64,000 bases of DNA from Cupriavidus taiwanensis LMG 19424 (GTDB lineage Bacteria > Pseudomonadota > Gammaproteobacteria > Burkholderiales > Burkholderiaceae). A program made the translations under genes and the position numbers. The notes beneath the pieces were generated by a model. It did not search any database, was not told where the DNA came from, and saw nothing but the letters and a program-made list of their open reading frames with translations. The DNA lies in NCBI RefSeq assembly GCF_000069785.1, contig NC_010528.1, forward strand, positions 930,001-994,000, read 5' to 3'. Below, in pieces: positions 42,768 through 52,080 of this stretch; the stretch's first letter is position 1; each line of letters begins with the position of its first letter.

Positions 42768-44216
42768 TCACGCAGTGCGCGGCGGGACAGGAGCCAAGGC
42801 ACAGAGTACCATCGCCAGCCGGTCCAGGGCAGGGTCGATATCCAGCAGGTCGATCGCGCCGAAGCCCAGCAGCAGCCCGGCACAGGTGGCAGGCGGAGTG
42901 GCATAGCAGGGGTCCAGCGTGGCCAGCTCCAGGTCCGCCAGCCGCGCCATCGATACCAGTGCCTCGGTGTCCACTGGCACGCGCAAGCGTGCCGCCAGGT
43001 GGAAGCCGGCCACCGCCGGCAGCGGCTCCAGCCACGGCGACAGGTCGCCCTGCAGCCGCGCCAGCAAGCGCGCGCGGCGCTGGGCATGGCGCGCATGCGA
43101 ACGCCGGATATGGCGCAGCAGGTGGCCTTCCGAGAGGAAGCGCGCCAGCGCCTGCTGCAGCAGCGTCGGCGTGTACCAGTCCATCAGGTGCTTGACCTTG
43201 CGCGCCGCCGGCATCAACCACGGCGGCACCACCACGTAGCCGCCGCGCAGGTTGGCCGCCAGGGTCTTGGAGAACGTGCCCACGTAGACCACGCGGCCAT
43301 GCCGGTCCAGCGTCTGCAGCGCATCCAGCGCCTGGCCGCCGTAGCGGAATTCGCTGTCGTAGTCGTCTTCAAGAATCACCGCATGGCGGCGCGCGGCCCA
43401 GTCGAGCAGGGCCTGGCGCCGCGCCAGGCTCATCGGCACACCCAGCGGCGACTGGTGCGAGGGCGTGACGTAGACCAGCGTGGCGTCGTTGGGCAGCGCC
43501 GCCACCACCAGTCCTTCCGCGTCGACGGGTACCGGCACGACCCGTGCGCCAAGGCCCTGGAACAAGGCACGCGCCATCGGATAGCCGGGGTCTTCCATCG
43601 CCACCACCGCGCCCGGCCCCAGCAGCAGCCGTGCCAGCAGGTCGATGCCCTGCTGCGCGCCGCTGGTGACGAGGATGTCGGTCGGCGCGCTCTGCACGCC
43701 GCGGGTAAAGGCGATATGGCGCGCGATCGCCTGGCGCAGCGGCATCTCGCCGGCGGCGTCGGCCGGGCCGGGCGCCCGCGTACGTTCTGCCGCCAGCGCG
43801 GCACGCACGCAGCGCGACCAGGCTTCATGCGGAAAACGGGTGGTATCGGCCTGCCCCGGCTGGAACGCATAGCGCGCCCCGCCGGCCGGGGCCAGGAACG
43901 GCGTGGGCACGGCCAGCCAGCGCTGCACCGCGGGCGGCAGCACCGGCGCCGCGGCGATGCGCACCCCCGGCCGCGCCAGGCCTTGCGCGACATAGGTGCC
44001 GTCGCCGACGCGCGCGTGCAGCCAGCCTTCGGCCACCAGCCGCTCGTAGGCGGTGGTGACGGTCTTGCGCGCCACGCGCAGCTGCGTGCCGAGCAGGCGC
44101 GACGGCGGCATGCGCGCGCCGGCTTCGAGCCGGCCGGCCTGGATCGCGTCGCGGATGTGGTGGACGATCTGCGCGGTCAGGTCGCCGGCGTGGTCCAGAG
44201 CCAGGTGCAGTTCCAT
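42768..44216 (-). CDS. MocR/PdxR-type GntR regulator with aminotransferase fold
   Basis: 482 residues. The N-terminal winged helix (residues 1-75) has IVHHIRDAIQAGRLEAGARM and GTQLRVARKTVTTAYERL. The rest is a class-I aminotransferase-like domain with DPGYPMARALF and GTFSKTLAANLRGGY, whose Lys should bind PLP. Such regulators sense PLP or amines. It diverges from the AhpD-like gene at 44380, the likely target. Confidence 0.93.
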   Translation of the reverse strand: MELHLALDHAGDLTAQIVHHIRDAIQAGRLEAGARMPPSRLLGTQLRVARKTVTTAYERLVAEGWLHARVGDGTYVAQGLARPGVRIAAAPVLPPAVQRWLAVPTPFLAPAGGARYAFQPGQADTTRFPHEAWSRCVRAALAAERTRAPGPADAAGEMPLRQAIARHIAFTRGVQSAPTDILVTSGAQQGIDLLARLLLGPGAVVAMEDPGYPMARALFQGLGARVVPVPVDAEGLVVAALPNDATLVYVTPSHQSPLGVPMSLARRQALLDWAARRHAVILEDDYDSEFRYGGQALDALQTLDRHGRVVYVGTFSKTLAANLRGGYVVVPPWLMPAARKVKHLMDWYTPTLLQQALARFLSEGHLLRHIRRSHARHAQRRARLLARLQGDLSPWLEPLPAVAGFHLAARLRVPVDTEALVSMARLADLELATLDPCYATPPATCAGLLLGFGAIDLLDIDPALDRLAMVLCALAPVPPRTA

Positions 44217-44379
44217 GGCGGGTTGGCGTCGATCTCGATTGGTCTACTGATTCTGCCAAAAATTGGCAGTGTACGGGGCCAATGCGGAGGTCTATCTTTC
44301 ATTCCGTCGGGCGCCGCCCCAGCGCCCGCTGCAATCGAACCTGAATCCAACCTGCTCAACCTGCTTAAGGAGATCGATC

Positions 44380-44823
44380 ATGGAAGAACGGATGAACTGG
44401 CAAGACGTGGCCCCCGACGCCTACAAGGCAATGGTCGGCGTCGAGGTCTACCTGGCGCGCTGCTCGCTGGAAACCACGCTGAAGGAACTGGTCAAGATCC
44501 GCGCCTCGCAGATCAACGGCTGTGCCTTCTGCCTGGACATGCACGTGACCGACGCGCGCAAGCATGGCGAAAGCGAACGCCGCCTGAGCCTGCTGCCGGC
44601 GTGGCGGGAAGTGAGCTGGTTCACGCCGCGCGAGCGCGCCGCGCTGGCGTGGACCGAGGCGCTCACGCTGCTGCCGCAAAGCCAGGCGCCGGATGCGGAC
44701 TACCAGGCGCTGCGCGAGCAGTTCTCGGAAAAAGAGATGGCCGACCTGACGCTGCTGATCTCGGCCATCAACGCGTGGAACCGCTTCGGTGTCGGCTTCC
44801 GCCGCCAGCCGCCGGCGCTTTGA
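44380..44823 (+). CDS. AhpD-like carboxymuconolactone decarboxylase family protein
   Basis: 147 residues starting MEERMNWQDVAPDAYKAMVG, preceded by AAGGAG. The motif INGCAFCLDMHVTDARK contains the redox Cys-X2-Cys and His of AhpD-type peroxidase/thiol proteins. The C-terminus has MADLTLLISAINAWNRFGVG. It is probably an antioxidant alkylhydroperoxidase-like enzyme controlled by the divergent MocR regulator. Confidence 0.92.
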   Translation: MEERMNWQDVAPDAYKAMVGVEVYLARCSLETTLKELVKIRASQINGCAFCLDMHVTDARKHGESERRLSLLPAWREVSWFTPRERAALAWTEALTLLPQSQAPDADYQALREQFSEKEMADLTLLISAINAWNRFGVGFRRQPPAL

Positions 44824-44983
44824 AACCCGTGCGCCGGCTTGTCGATTGACAAGCCGGCGCGCGCTGCATTAGCTTCGGTTGCAGCGACTGCACATCTGGC
44901 AGCGACCGCATGGCCGGCGTGATGATAGGCTATGCCAAGCGCTGTCCGCGTGTAGTGTGACGTCCCCCGCCAGGAGTCTGCCC

Positions 44984-45295
44984 ATGACCGAAGACACCCT
45001 GCTGCAACTGATGACGGAAGTCGAAAAGGAAGATCCGATCGACTACGCCGACTTGCCGTTCGACGACGCCGCGCTGCGCCGGCTGGCCTGCCGGCTGATC
45101 GCCGAACGCTCCAGCGAGCTGGAGGCTTCCGGCCTGCCGGTGGAGGCGCTGCTGGCCACGATGTGGGCCTCGACCGCCAAGCTGGTGCTGGAAAACCTGG
45201 TCCTGAACGCGCGCCTGCTGACGCTGCAGGGCCTGCCCGACGATGCCCGCGCGTTGATCGACCGCATCGCGCGACAGTCCCGCGGCGGCGCCTGA
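44984..45295 (+). CDS. Hypothetical protein, 103 residues
   Basis: Starts MTEDTLLQLMTEVEKEDPID after a CAGGAG ribosome site. An acidic, all-helical soluble protein (RRLACRLIAERSSELEASGL, AKLVLENLVLNARLLTLQGL). No recognised family, no membrane segment. Codon use is like the neighbours, so it is probably real. Confidence 0.75.
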   Translation: MTEDTLLQLMTEVEKEDPIDYADLPFDDAALRRLACRLIAERSSELEASGLPVEALLATMWASTAKLVLENLVLNARLLTLQGLPDDARALIDRIARQSRGGA

Positions 45296-45458
45296 GCCCG
45301 CCGGCAGCGCATTACCTGCCCCGGCGCTCCCGCCGGCCAGCCATGTGCCGCAGCCGGCGCAAGCTGCGGCGCCCCCGCCGTTTCGTTAAAATACGAGTTT
45401 TCGCTCAGCCGGGCCGCGGCCCGCCATGCGCCGGAGGCGGCTGACCAGGAGGATTTCG

Positions 45459-46361
45459 GTGATCAAGTGGATAATCGTCGCGGGCTACCTCGGTGCCATC
45501 CTGTATGTGCACTTCCGCGGCAAGGTGCGCCTGCGCCTGTGGCGCCAGCTGCTGGACCATTCGGCCCTGGTGGCGCCGATCAACTGCTTTATGTACGCGT
45601 TCTCGGGCGTGCCGCGCACCCCGTACATCCCGGTCGACAATTTCCCCGACCTGGAAAAGCTGCGCGCCGCCTGGCCGGAGATCCGCGATGAAGGCCTGGC
45701 CCTGGCGGCGATGCGCAAGATCAAGGCCGCCGACAAGAACGACGACGCCGGCTTCAATTCCTTCTTCAAGTACGGCTGGAAGCGCTTCTACCTGAAGTGG
45801 TACGAGGCCCAGCATCCATCGGCCGAGCAGCTGTGCCCCAAGACCGTGGCGCTGCTGCGCGAGCTGCCTACCGTCAAGGCGGCGATGTTCGCCGAGCTGC
45901 CGCCGGGCGGCAAGCTCAATCCGCACCGCGATCCGTTTGCCGGCTCGTTGCGCTATCACCTGGGGCTGGCCACGCCCAACGACGACCGCTGCTTTATCGA
46001 GGTCGACGGCGAGCGCCACAGCTGGCGCGACGGCGAGGGCGTGGTGTTCGACGAAACCTACCTGCACTGGGCCGAGAACCGCAGCGATGCCAACCGGCTG
46101 ATCCTGTTCTGCGATATCGAGCGCCCGATGCGCTATGGCTGGGCCGCGAAATTCAACCACTGGATGGGCCGCAAGGTCATGACCGCCGCCAGCTCGCCGA
46201 ACGACGAACACGACCAGACCGGCATGATCAACCGGCTGTTCCGCTTTGTCTGGCTGGGCGGCCAGTATCGCCGCCGCTTCAAGGCCTGGAACCGCCAGCT
46301 CTATTACGTGACCAAGTTCGGCCTGATCGTGCTGGGCGTGGGTTTGATCGTCTACCTGTAA
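45459..46361 (+). CDS. LpxO-like aspartyl/asparaginyl beta-hydroxylase
   Basis: 300 residues from a GTG start (VIKWIIVAGYLGAILYVHF) behind an AGGAGG ribosome site. The N-terminal segment and a second C-terminal segment (FGLIVLGVGLIVYL) anchor it in the membrane. The dioxygenase core has GGKLNPHRDPFAGSLRYH and the distal HWAENRSDANR, giving the His-X-Asp...His iron triad. The family 2-hydroxylates lipid A acyl chains (LpxO). A lipid A target is inferred. A terminator follows. Confidence 0.88.
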   Translation: MIKWIIVAGYLGAILYVHFRGKVRLRLWRQLLDHSALVAPINCFMYAFSGVPRTPYIPVDNFPDLEKLRAAWPEIRDEGLALAAMRKIKAADKNDDAGFNSFFKYGWKRFYLKWYEAQHPSAEQLCPKTVALLRELPTVKAAMFAELPPGGKLNPHRDPFAGSLRYHLGLATPNDDRCFIEVDGERHSWRDGEGVVFDETYLHWAENRSDANRLILFCDIERPMRYGWAAKFNHWMGRKVMTAASSPNDEHDQTGMINRLFRFVWLGGQYRRRFKAWNRQLYYVTKFGLIVLGVGLIVYL

Positions 46362-46367
46362 GCAGCA

Positions 46368-46393
46368 AGAGAGCCGGCGCCAGCCGGCTCTTT
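46368..46393 (+). terminator. Rho-independent terminator
   Basis: GAGCCGGC (46371-46378) pairs with GCCGGCTC (46383-46390) across GCCA, followed by TTTCGTTT. Confidence 0.7.
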
Positions 46394-46430
46394 CGTTTAG
46401 CGGACCTGTTCGCTTCTGCCGGAGATGCCA

Positions 46431-46688
46431 ATGCGCTTTGTTCCCGTAGCCCTCGGGCTGGCAGCCAGCCTTGCCGCGGCCGCCTGCACCACCGCGCCCG
46501 CCGAGCGCCCCGCCAGCACTGGTGCTGCCATCGGCATGGCCAATCCGGCATCGGTCAACTGCGCGCAGCGCGGCGGCAAGCTGCAGATCGTGTCGACGCC
46601 GGCAGGCCAGACCGGCATCTGCACATTCCCGTCTGGCAAGCAGTGCGAGGAGTGGGCGCTGATGCGCGGGGAGTGCACGCCGGGCTGA
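46431..46688 (+). CDS. DUF333-domain lipoprotein
   Basis: 85 residues starting MRFVPVALGLAASLAAAACT, with a lipoprotein signal (AAAC). The mature domain NPASVNCAQRGGKLQIVSTP with CTFPSGKQCEEWALMRGEC is the DUF333 pattern. It is exported and membrane-anchored, function unknown. The second ATG is chosen because the GGAG ribosome site touches the first. Confidence 0.85.
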   Translation: MRFVPVALGLAASLAAAACTTAPAERPASTGAAIGMANPASVNCAQRGGKLQIVSTPAGQTGICTFPSGKQCEEWALMRGECTPG

Positions 46689-46711
46689 AGCCTCGCACGG
46701 GGGCGTCCGCC

Positions 46712-48223
46712 TCAGTCGCGGCGGCGTTCGCTGGCGAGCGCGGCGTAGTGGTCGCGCTTGGCCTGGTACATGCGGCTGTCGGCCAGCTTGACGATGTCGC
46801 CCAGGCGCTCGCCTGCCTGGCAGGTGGCGTGGCCGATGGAGAAGCTGAGCCGCGTGCCGGGGTAGAACTGGTTGTTCAGCTCCACCACCTTGCCGATCTG
46901 CTCGACCACGGTGGCGGCGCCGCGCTCGTCGCGCCCGGGCAGCAGCACCATGAACTCGTCGCCGCCGGTGCGCGCGACGCAGGCCTGCTCGCCCACGGCT
47001 TTCTTCAGCACCTCGCCGGTGCGGCGCAGCAGGCTGTCGCCGTCGGCGTGGCCGAACTGGTCGTTGACGACCTTGAGCCCGTTCAGGTCCACCGCCACCA
47101 CGCTGACCGGCCACGGGCCCTTGCGGCCCAGCCGCGCCAGTTCGTCCTCATAGTAGGCCCGGTTGTAGAGCTTGGTCAGCACGTCATGCTTGCCGAGGAA
47201 CTCGACATAGGCCTCGGCCTTCTTGCGCGCGGTGATATCGGTCAGCGACACCAGCACCTGGTCCCAGTCCGCTTCGCGCCCGGGGAACACCGACCATTGC
47301 ATGAACACGTCGACGGCGCGGCCATCGAGCGCGTAGTTGATGACCTCGCGCTGCTGCCACAGCCGGCCATGCCACAGGTCGATCAGCTGCTCGGCAAAAT
47401 GGATGCGCATGTCGTCGCGGAACACGTCGCCGAGCCGCGACAGCAGCGCGGCCTTGCTGTCCGCGCCGAACATCTGCAGGGTCTGCTGGTTGACGTCGAG
47501 CACGCGGATTTCCTGCATGCAGCGCGAGACGAAGTCAGGATGGACGTTGAGGAAGGTGCGGAAGTCGGTGATGCCGGCGGCCCGCACTTCGTCGATCAGC
47601 ACCTTGACCGCGCTGAAGTCCTCCACCCACAGCGACACCGGCGAATGCTCGAACAGGCCCAGCGCATACTGCTCGCTGCGGCGCAGCTCGCGTTCGGTGC
47701 GCAGGCGCGGGGTGATGTCCTTGATCGACAGCAGCACGCGCTCCCAGGTCTGTTCATGCCCCGGCATCACCGTGGCCTCCAGCTGGATGTCGAGCCGCGC
47801 GCCGTCCAGCGCGTAATTGACGGTCTGGCTGGAAAAGCCGTTGGCGCCATCCCACAGCTGGCCGAGTTCTTCGACATGCTGCTCGAACATGTCGTCGCGA
47901 AAGACCGTGTCGAGGTTGGCCACCAGGTCGTCGAGGTCGGCGGCGCGGAACAGTTCCAGCGTGCGCCGGTTCACCGCGATCACGCGGATCAGCGCGGAAC
48001 ATTGCGCCACCCGCCGCGGATCGGCGCGCAGGTGCGCGCGCAGGTCGGTGATGCCCTGCTGCCGCCACTGCGCGAAGCACTCGCGCACGGCGCTGAAGTC
48101 CTCCAGCCACAGCGAGACCGGCGCCAGCTGGAACAGGGTCTGGTAATCGTCCGGCAGGTGGCGGGCAGGGTCGCCGATACCCTGGGCCGCGGACGGTGCC
48201 ACGGATGTACTGGTCAAGGCCAT
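46712..48223 (-). CDS. Diguanylate cyclase with duplicated sensor module
   Basis: 503 residues starting MALTSTSVAPSAAQGIGDPA. Two tandem modules of about 150 residues each begin SLWLEDFSAVR and SLWVEDFSAVK and end in PAS-like ITPRLRTE and ITARKKAE sequences. The GGDEF domain has ARTGGDEFMVLLPG and VAVDLNGLKVVNDQFGHADG, so it should make c-di-GMP. No RxxD product-inhibition site is present five residues before GGDEF. No membrane segments, so it is cytosolic. Confidence 0.9.
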   Translation of the reverse strand: MALTSTSVAPSAAQGIGDPARHLPDDYQTLFQLAPVSLWLEDFSAVRECFAQWRQQGITDLRAHLRADPRRVAQCSALIRVIAVNRRTLELFRAADLDDLVANLDTVFRDDMFEQHVEELGQLWDGANGFSSQTVNYALDGARLDIQLEATVMPGHEQTWERVLLSIKDITPRLRTERELRRSEQYALGLFEHSPVSLWVEDFSAVKVLIDEVRAAGITDFRTFLNVHPDFVSRCMQEIRVLDVNQQTLQMFGADSKAALLSRLGDVFRDDMRIHFAEQLIDLWHGRLWQQREVINYALDGRAVDVFMQWSVFPGREADWDQVLVSLTDITARKKAEAYVEFLGKHDVLTKLYNRAYYEDELARLGRKGPWPVSVVAVDLNGLKVVNDQFGHADGDSLLRRTGEVLKKAVGEQACVARTGGDEFMVLLPGRDERGAATVVEQIGKVVELNNQFYPGTRLSFSIGHATCQAGERLGDIVKLADSRMYQAKRDHYAALASERRRD

Positions 48224-48401
48224 TCTCCTTGTTCTTGTTGTGAAGGCGCGCGGCGGCCATGTGCAACCGATGCGATCGGGGCCGCCGGGGACCAGCCGGG
48301 CAGCCGCCTGCACGCCAGCGCACTAGGATAGGCGAGCCGCCGGCAAAAAGGGAGGGTTGTTGCAAATCGGCGCGAGGGCCGGGGACCGGCCACCGCGGCG
48401 G

Positions 48402-49841
48402 TCAGGCCGCGAGCCGCTGCACGATCGCGGCGAGCGTGCCGAGCGCGCGCTCGATCTGCGCGGAACGCGGGGTGCCGCAGTTGATGCGCAGGCAGTGGTC
48501 GAAGCGCCCGGCGTTGGAAAACATCACGCCCGGCATCACGCGGATGCCGGCCTGCAGCGCCTGGTCGAACACCGCCTCGGACGAGACCTGCGCCGGCAGC
48601 TCGACCCACAGGTGCATGCCGCCGCGCGGCGCGCCCAGCCGCGTGCCGGCGGGAAAGCCGGCGGCGATGGCCTGCGCGAACCATTCGCGCTGCGCGCGCA
48701 GCCGCGTGCGCAGCCGGCGCAGGTGCCGGTCATGCGCGCCCGACGCCAGGAAATCGGCGGCGGCCATCTGCGACAGCATCTCGTTGGGCCGCGACAGCCC
48801 GAACTTCAGCATCTCGACGCGCGCCTGCCACTTGCCGGCGGCGATCCAGCCCAGCCGCATGCCGGGCGCCAGCACCTTGTGCAGCGACGCGCAATGGATC
48901 ACGTTGCCGCTGCCATCCCAGGCCTTGGCCGCGGCTGGCGGCGCGTCGCTGTCGGCGGTGGCCGAGAAGCAGTCGTCCTCGATCAGCGCGATGCCGCGTG
49001 CCTCGCACCATTGCACCAGCCGCGCCTTGTGCGCGTCGGGCATGATGCAGCCGAGCGGGTTCTGCAGATTCGGCACCACCGCCACCGCGCGGATGTTGTC
49101 GTAGTGCTGTGCCGCCAGCTCCAGCGCCTCGAGCGAGATGCCGGTCTGCGGGCTGCACGGGATCTCCAGCGCGCGCATGCCCAGGCTTTCCAGGATCTGC
49201 AGCAGGCCGTAGTAGGTGGGAGACTCCACCGCGATCACATCGCCCGTGCCCGCCACCGCGCGCAATGCCAGGTTCAGCGCCTCGGTGCAGCCGTTGGTGA
49301 TGACGATCTCTTCCGGGGCCAGCTGCACGCGGTTGCGCAGCGCCTGCCGTGCGATCGCGGCGCGCAGCGGCAGGTAGCCGTCGGGCTCGACGCCCTCGCC
49401 GAACAGCTGCGGATGCCGGCGCAGCGCGCGTGCCGCGGCACCGCGCAGGGCCTCGGTCGGGTACAGCGCTGGCGCGCAATAGGCGCCGCCCAGGTTGGTG
49501 TGCACGTGCTCGTGCTGGCCGCGCGCGAGCAGGCCGGAAATGCGCTGGTGGATGCCGACATACTGGGCCGGATCGGGCAGCGCGGCGGCGGGTTCCGACA
49601 GCGCTGCCAGCGCCGCGCGCCGCGGCGCGGCAACGAAGTAGCCGGAGCGCGGCCGCGCTTCGAGCAGGCCGTCGCTTTCGAGATGCCGGCAGGCCTGCAG
49701 CGCCGTCGACAGGCTCACGCCGTGCAGCGCCATCAGCGCGCGCACCGACGGCATGCGGTCGCCGGCGGCGAGCGTGCCGGCGTCGATGGCGCGGCGGTAA
49801 TGGCCGGCAAGCTGGCGATAGAGGGGGGTGGTGGTATCCAT
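48402..49841 (-). CDS. MocR-type GntR regulator with aminotransferase fold (second)
   Basis: 479 residues. The winged helix occupies the N-terminus (YRRAIDAGTLAAGDRMPSVR, HGVSLSTALQACRHLESDGL). The aminotransferase-like part has NGCTEALNLALRAVAGTGDV, NPLGCIM and HCASLHKVLAPGMRLGW, with the PLP Lys. Distinct from the first MocR gene. Its neighbour across a 174-base divergent gap is a DUF2917 protein, the likely target. Confidence 0.92.
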   Translation of the reverse strand: MDTTTPLYRQLAGHYRRAIDAGTLAAGDRMPSVRALMALHGVSLSTALQACRHLESDGLLEARPRSGYFVAAPRRAALAALSEPAAALPDPAQYVGIHQRISGLLARGQHEHVHTNLGGAYCAPALYPTEALRGAAARALRRHPQLFGEGVEPDGYLPLRAAIARQALRNRVQLAPEEIVITNGCTEALNLALRAVAGTGDVIAVESPTYYGLLQILESLGMRALEIPCSPQTGISLEALELAAQHYDNIRAVAVVPNLQNPLGCIMPDAHKARLVQWCEARGIALIEDDCFSATADSDAPPAAAKAWDGSGNVIHCASLHKVLAPGMRLGWIAAGKWQARVEMLKFGLSRPNEMLSQMAAADFLASGAHDRHLRRLRTRLRAQREWFAQAIAAGFPAGTRLGAPRGGMHLWVELPAQVSSEAVFDQALQAGIRVMPGVMFSNAGRFDHCLRINCGTPRSAQIERALGTLAAIVQRLAA

Positions 49842-50015
49842 GGCGGCATCGTGGCGCGGCCGGCCGCATCGGTACAGATACAGAGGCGGGGGCCCTGTAT
49901 CGTAACAGGCGGAAATCGTGGTTGCTGTTCCGGTCGCCGGGGTGCGGCCGTGTGCCTGCCGCGCGCGGCAGCCGGTCGATAGGCTGGAGTCCTGTGCCTG
50001 CTACCGGAGTCTGCC

Positions 50016-50387
50016 ATGCCAAGCGATCTCGACACCACCCCGACCATGATGCCGTTGTCGGCCGGCCAGGCCTTGCGGCTGCACGTGTCGGCCGGGACCG
50101 TGCTGCATGCCCAAACGGGCGAGATGGTGCTGGCCGGGCCGATGCAATGGCTCGCCGGCCACTGCCACATGCCGCAGCGGCGCCTGCGCGCGGGCGACAC
50201 CTGGGTCGTGCCTGCGCGCGGCTGGCTGACGGTGTCGGCGAGCCGCGGCGCGGCATTGTCGGTCACGGCTGCCCCGGGGTGGCTGGCGCGGCTGCGCGCG
50301 CGCCTGGCGCCTCCGTGGCGCCGGCCGCTCTCGGCCGGCGGGCCGGTCTCGCTGCGGATTCCCGACCCGGCGCGCCAAAGGCGATAA
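50016..50387 (+). CDS. DUF2917 domain protein
   Basis: 123 residues. The core LSAGQALRLHVSAGTVLHAQ, GPMQWLAGHCHMPQRRLRAG and LSVTAAP matches DUF2917. It resembles small cupin-like beta domains. A basic Arg-rich C-terminus (RLRARLAPPWRRPL) follows. Cytosolic, function unknown. Divergent from the second MocR regulator. Confidence 0.85.
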   Translation: MPSDLDTTPTMMPLSAGQALRLHVSAGTVLHAQTGEMVLAGPMQWLAGHCHMPQRRLRAGDTWVVPARGWLTVSASRGAALSVTAAPGWLARLRARLAPPWRRPLSAGGPVSLRIPDPARQRR

Positions 50388-50454
50388 AATTGCGCTCCGG
50401 CCGGCCTGGCACATTGGTGTGCCCAACCCCCCGGCCGCAGTTCCCGGGTTCCCC

Positions 50455-52080
50455 ATGCTACGTCTAAGTGAAGTCAAACTCCCGCTCGACCATACCGAAA
50501 GCGACCTCGACGCCGCCGTGCGCGCCTGTGCCGCACAGATCGGCGTCAAGGGAGACGGCCTGATCGGCTATACCGTATTCCGCCGTGCCCACGATGCGCG
50601 CAAGCGCTCGGATATCAAGCTGACCTACATCATCGATATCGAGGTGCGCGACGAGGCCGCGGCCATCCGCCGCATGGCCGGCAAGCCGAACTGGAGCGTG
50701 ACGCCCGACATGGCGTACCACTTCGTCGCGCGCGCGCCGCAGGGCGGCACGCATCCGCGCCCGGTGGTGATCGGCATGGGCCCGTGCGGCCTGCTGGCCG
50801 GCCTGATCCTGGCGCAGTCCGGCTTCCGCCCCATCATCCTGGAGCGCGGCAAGGAAGTGCGCGAGCGCACCAAGGACACCTTCGGCCTGTGGCGCAAGAG
50901 CGTGCTCAATCCCGAGTCGAACGTGCAGTTCGGCGAAGGCGGCGCCGGCACGTTCTCGGACGGCAAGCTGTACAGCCAGATCAAGGACCCCAAGCACTAT
51001 GGCCGCAAGGTGCTCGAAGAGTTCGTGCGCGCCGGCGCGCCGGAAGACATCCTGTTCAAGGCGCGCCCGCATATCGGCACCTTCCGGCTGGTGAGCATGG
51101 TCGAGAAGATGCGCGCCGAGATCATCGAACTGGGCGGCGAAATCCGCTTCGAGACCCGCGTCGACGATATCGATATCGATGGCGGCCGGGTGCGCGGCCT
51201 GAAGCTTTCCAACGGCGAGTATCTCGAGGCCGACCACGTCATCATGGCGGTCGGCCACAGCGCGCGCGACACCTTCCAGATGCTGCATGACCGCGGCGTG
51301 TTCATGGAGGCCAAGCCGTTCTCGCTGGGCTTCCGCATCGAGCATCCGCAGGGGCTGATCAACCGCAGCCGCTTCGGCAAGTTCGCCGGCAACAAGCTGC
51401 TGGGCGCGGCCGACTACAAGGTGGTGCACCACTGCAGCAATGGCCGTTCGGTGTACAGCTTCTGCATGTGCCCGGGCGGCACGGTGGTGGCGGCGGCGTC
51501 GGAGCCGGGGCGCGTGGTGACGAATGGCATGAGCCAGTACAAGCGCGCCGAGCGCAATGCCAACGCCGGCATCGTGGTCGGCATCACGCCGGAAGATTAC
51601 CCGGGCGGCCCGCTGGCCGGCATCGAGTTCCAGCGCAAGTGGGAAGAGCGCGCGTTCGAGCTGGGCGGGCGCAACTACAACGCACCAGGCCAGCTGGTGG
51701 GCGACTTTATCGCCGGCCGCGCCTCGACGTCGCTGGGCTCGGTCGAGCCTTCGTATAAGCCGGGGGTGACCCCGACCGACCTGAGCACGTCGTTGCCCGA
51801 CTACGTGATCGAGGCAATCCGCGAGGGCATTCCCGAAATCGACAAGAAGCTGCCGGGCTTCGCGCTGCATGACGCGGTGCTGACCGGGGTCGAGACTCGC
51901 ACCTCGTCGCCGCTGCGCATCCGCCGCAACAACGATGACTACCAGAGCATCAACGTCAAGGGCCTGTATCCGGCGGGCGAGGGCGCGGGCTATGCCGGCG
52001 GCATTTACTCCGCGGCGATCGATGGCATCGAAGTGGCCGAGGCGGTGGCGCTCAGCATCGTCGGCGGCAGGGCTGCCTAA
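50455..52080 (+). CDS. NAD(P)/FAD-dependent oxidoreductase (COG2509-type)
   Basis: 541 residues starting MLRLSEVKLPLDHTESDLDA. An N-terminal domain of about 90 residues has FRRAHDARKRSDIKLTYIID. The Rossmann motif VVIGMGPCGLLAGLILAQSG follows near residue 105. ERGKEVRERTKDTFGLW and SNVQFGEGGAGTFSDGKLYS are typical of uncharacterised FAD dehydrogenases. The C-terminus has GLYPAGEGAGYAGGIYSAAI. Substrate unknown. Convergent with the HI0933-like gene (stops three bases apart). Confidence 0.9.
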   Translation: MLRLSEVKLPLDHTESDLDAAVRACAAQIGVKGDGLIGYTVFRRAHDARKRSDIKLTYIIDIEVRDEAAAIRRMAGKPNWSVTPDMAYHFVARAPQGGTHPRPVVIGMGPCGLLAGLILAQSGFRPIILERGKEVRERTKDTFGLWRKSVLNPESNVQFGEGGAGTFSDGKLYSQIKDPKHYGRKVLEEFVRAGAPEDILFKARPHIGTFRLVSMVEKMRAEIIELGGEIRFETRVDDIDIDGGRVRGLKLSNGEYLEADHVIMAVGHSARDTFQMLHDRGVFMEAKPFSLGFRIEHPQGLINRSRFGKFAGNKLLGAADYKVVHHCSNGRSVYSFCMCPGGTVVAAASEPGRVVTNGMSQYKRAERNANAGIVVGITPEDYPGGPLAGIEFQRKWEERAFELGGRNYNAPGQLVGDFIAGRASTSLGSVEPSYKPGVTPTDLSTSLPDYVIEAIREGIPEIDKKLPGFALHDAVLTGVETRTSSPLRIRRNNDDYQSINVKGLYPAGEGAGYAGGIYSAAIDGIEVAEAVALSIVGGRAA

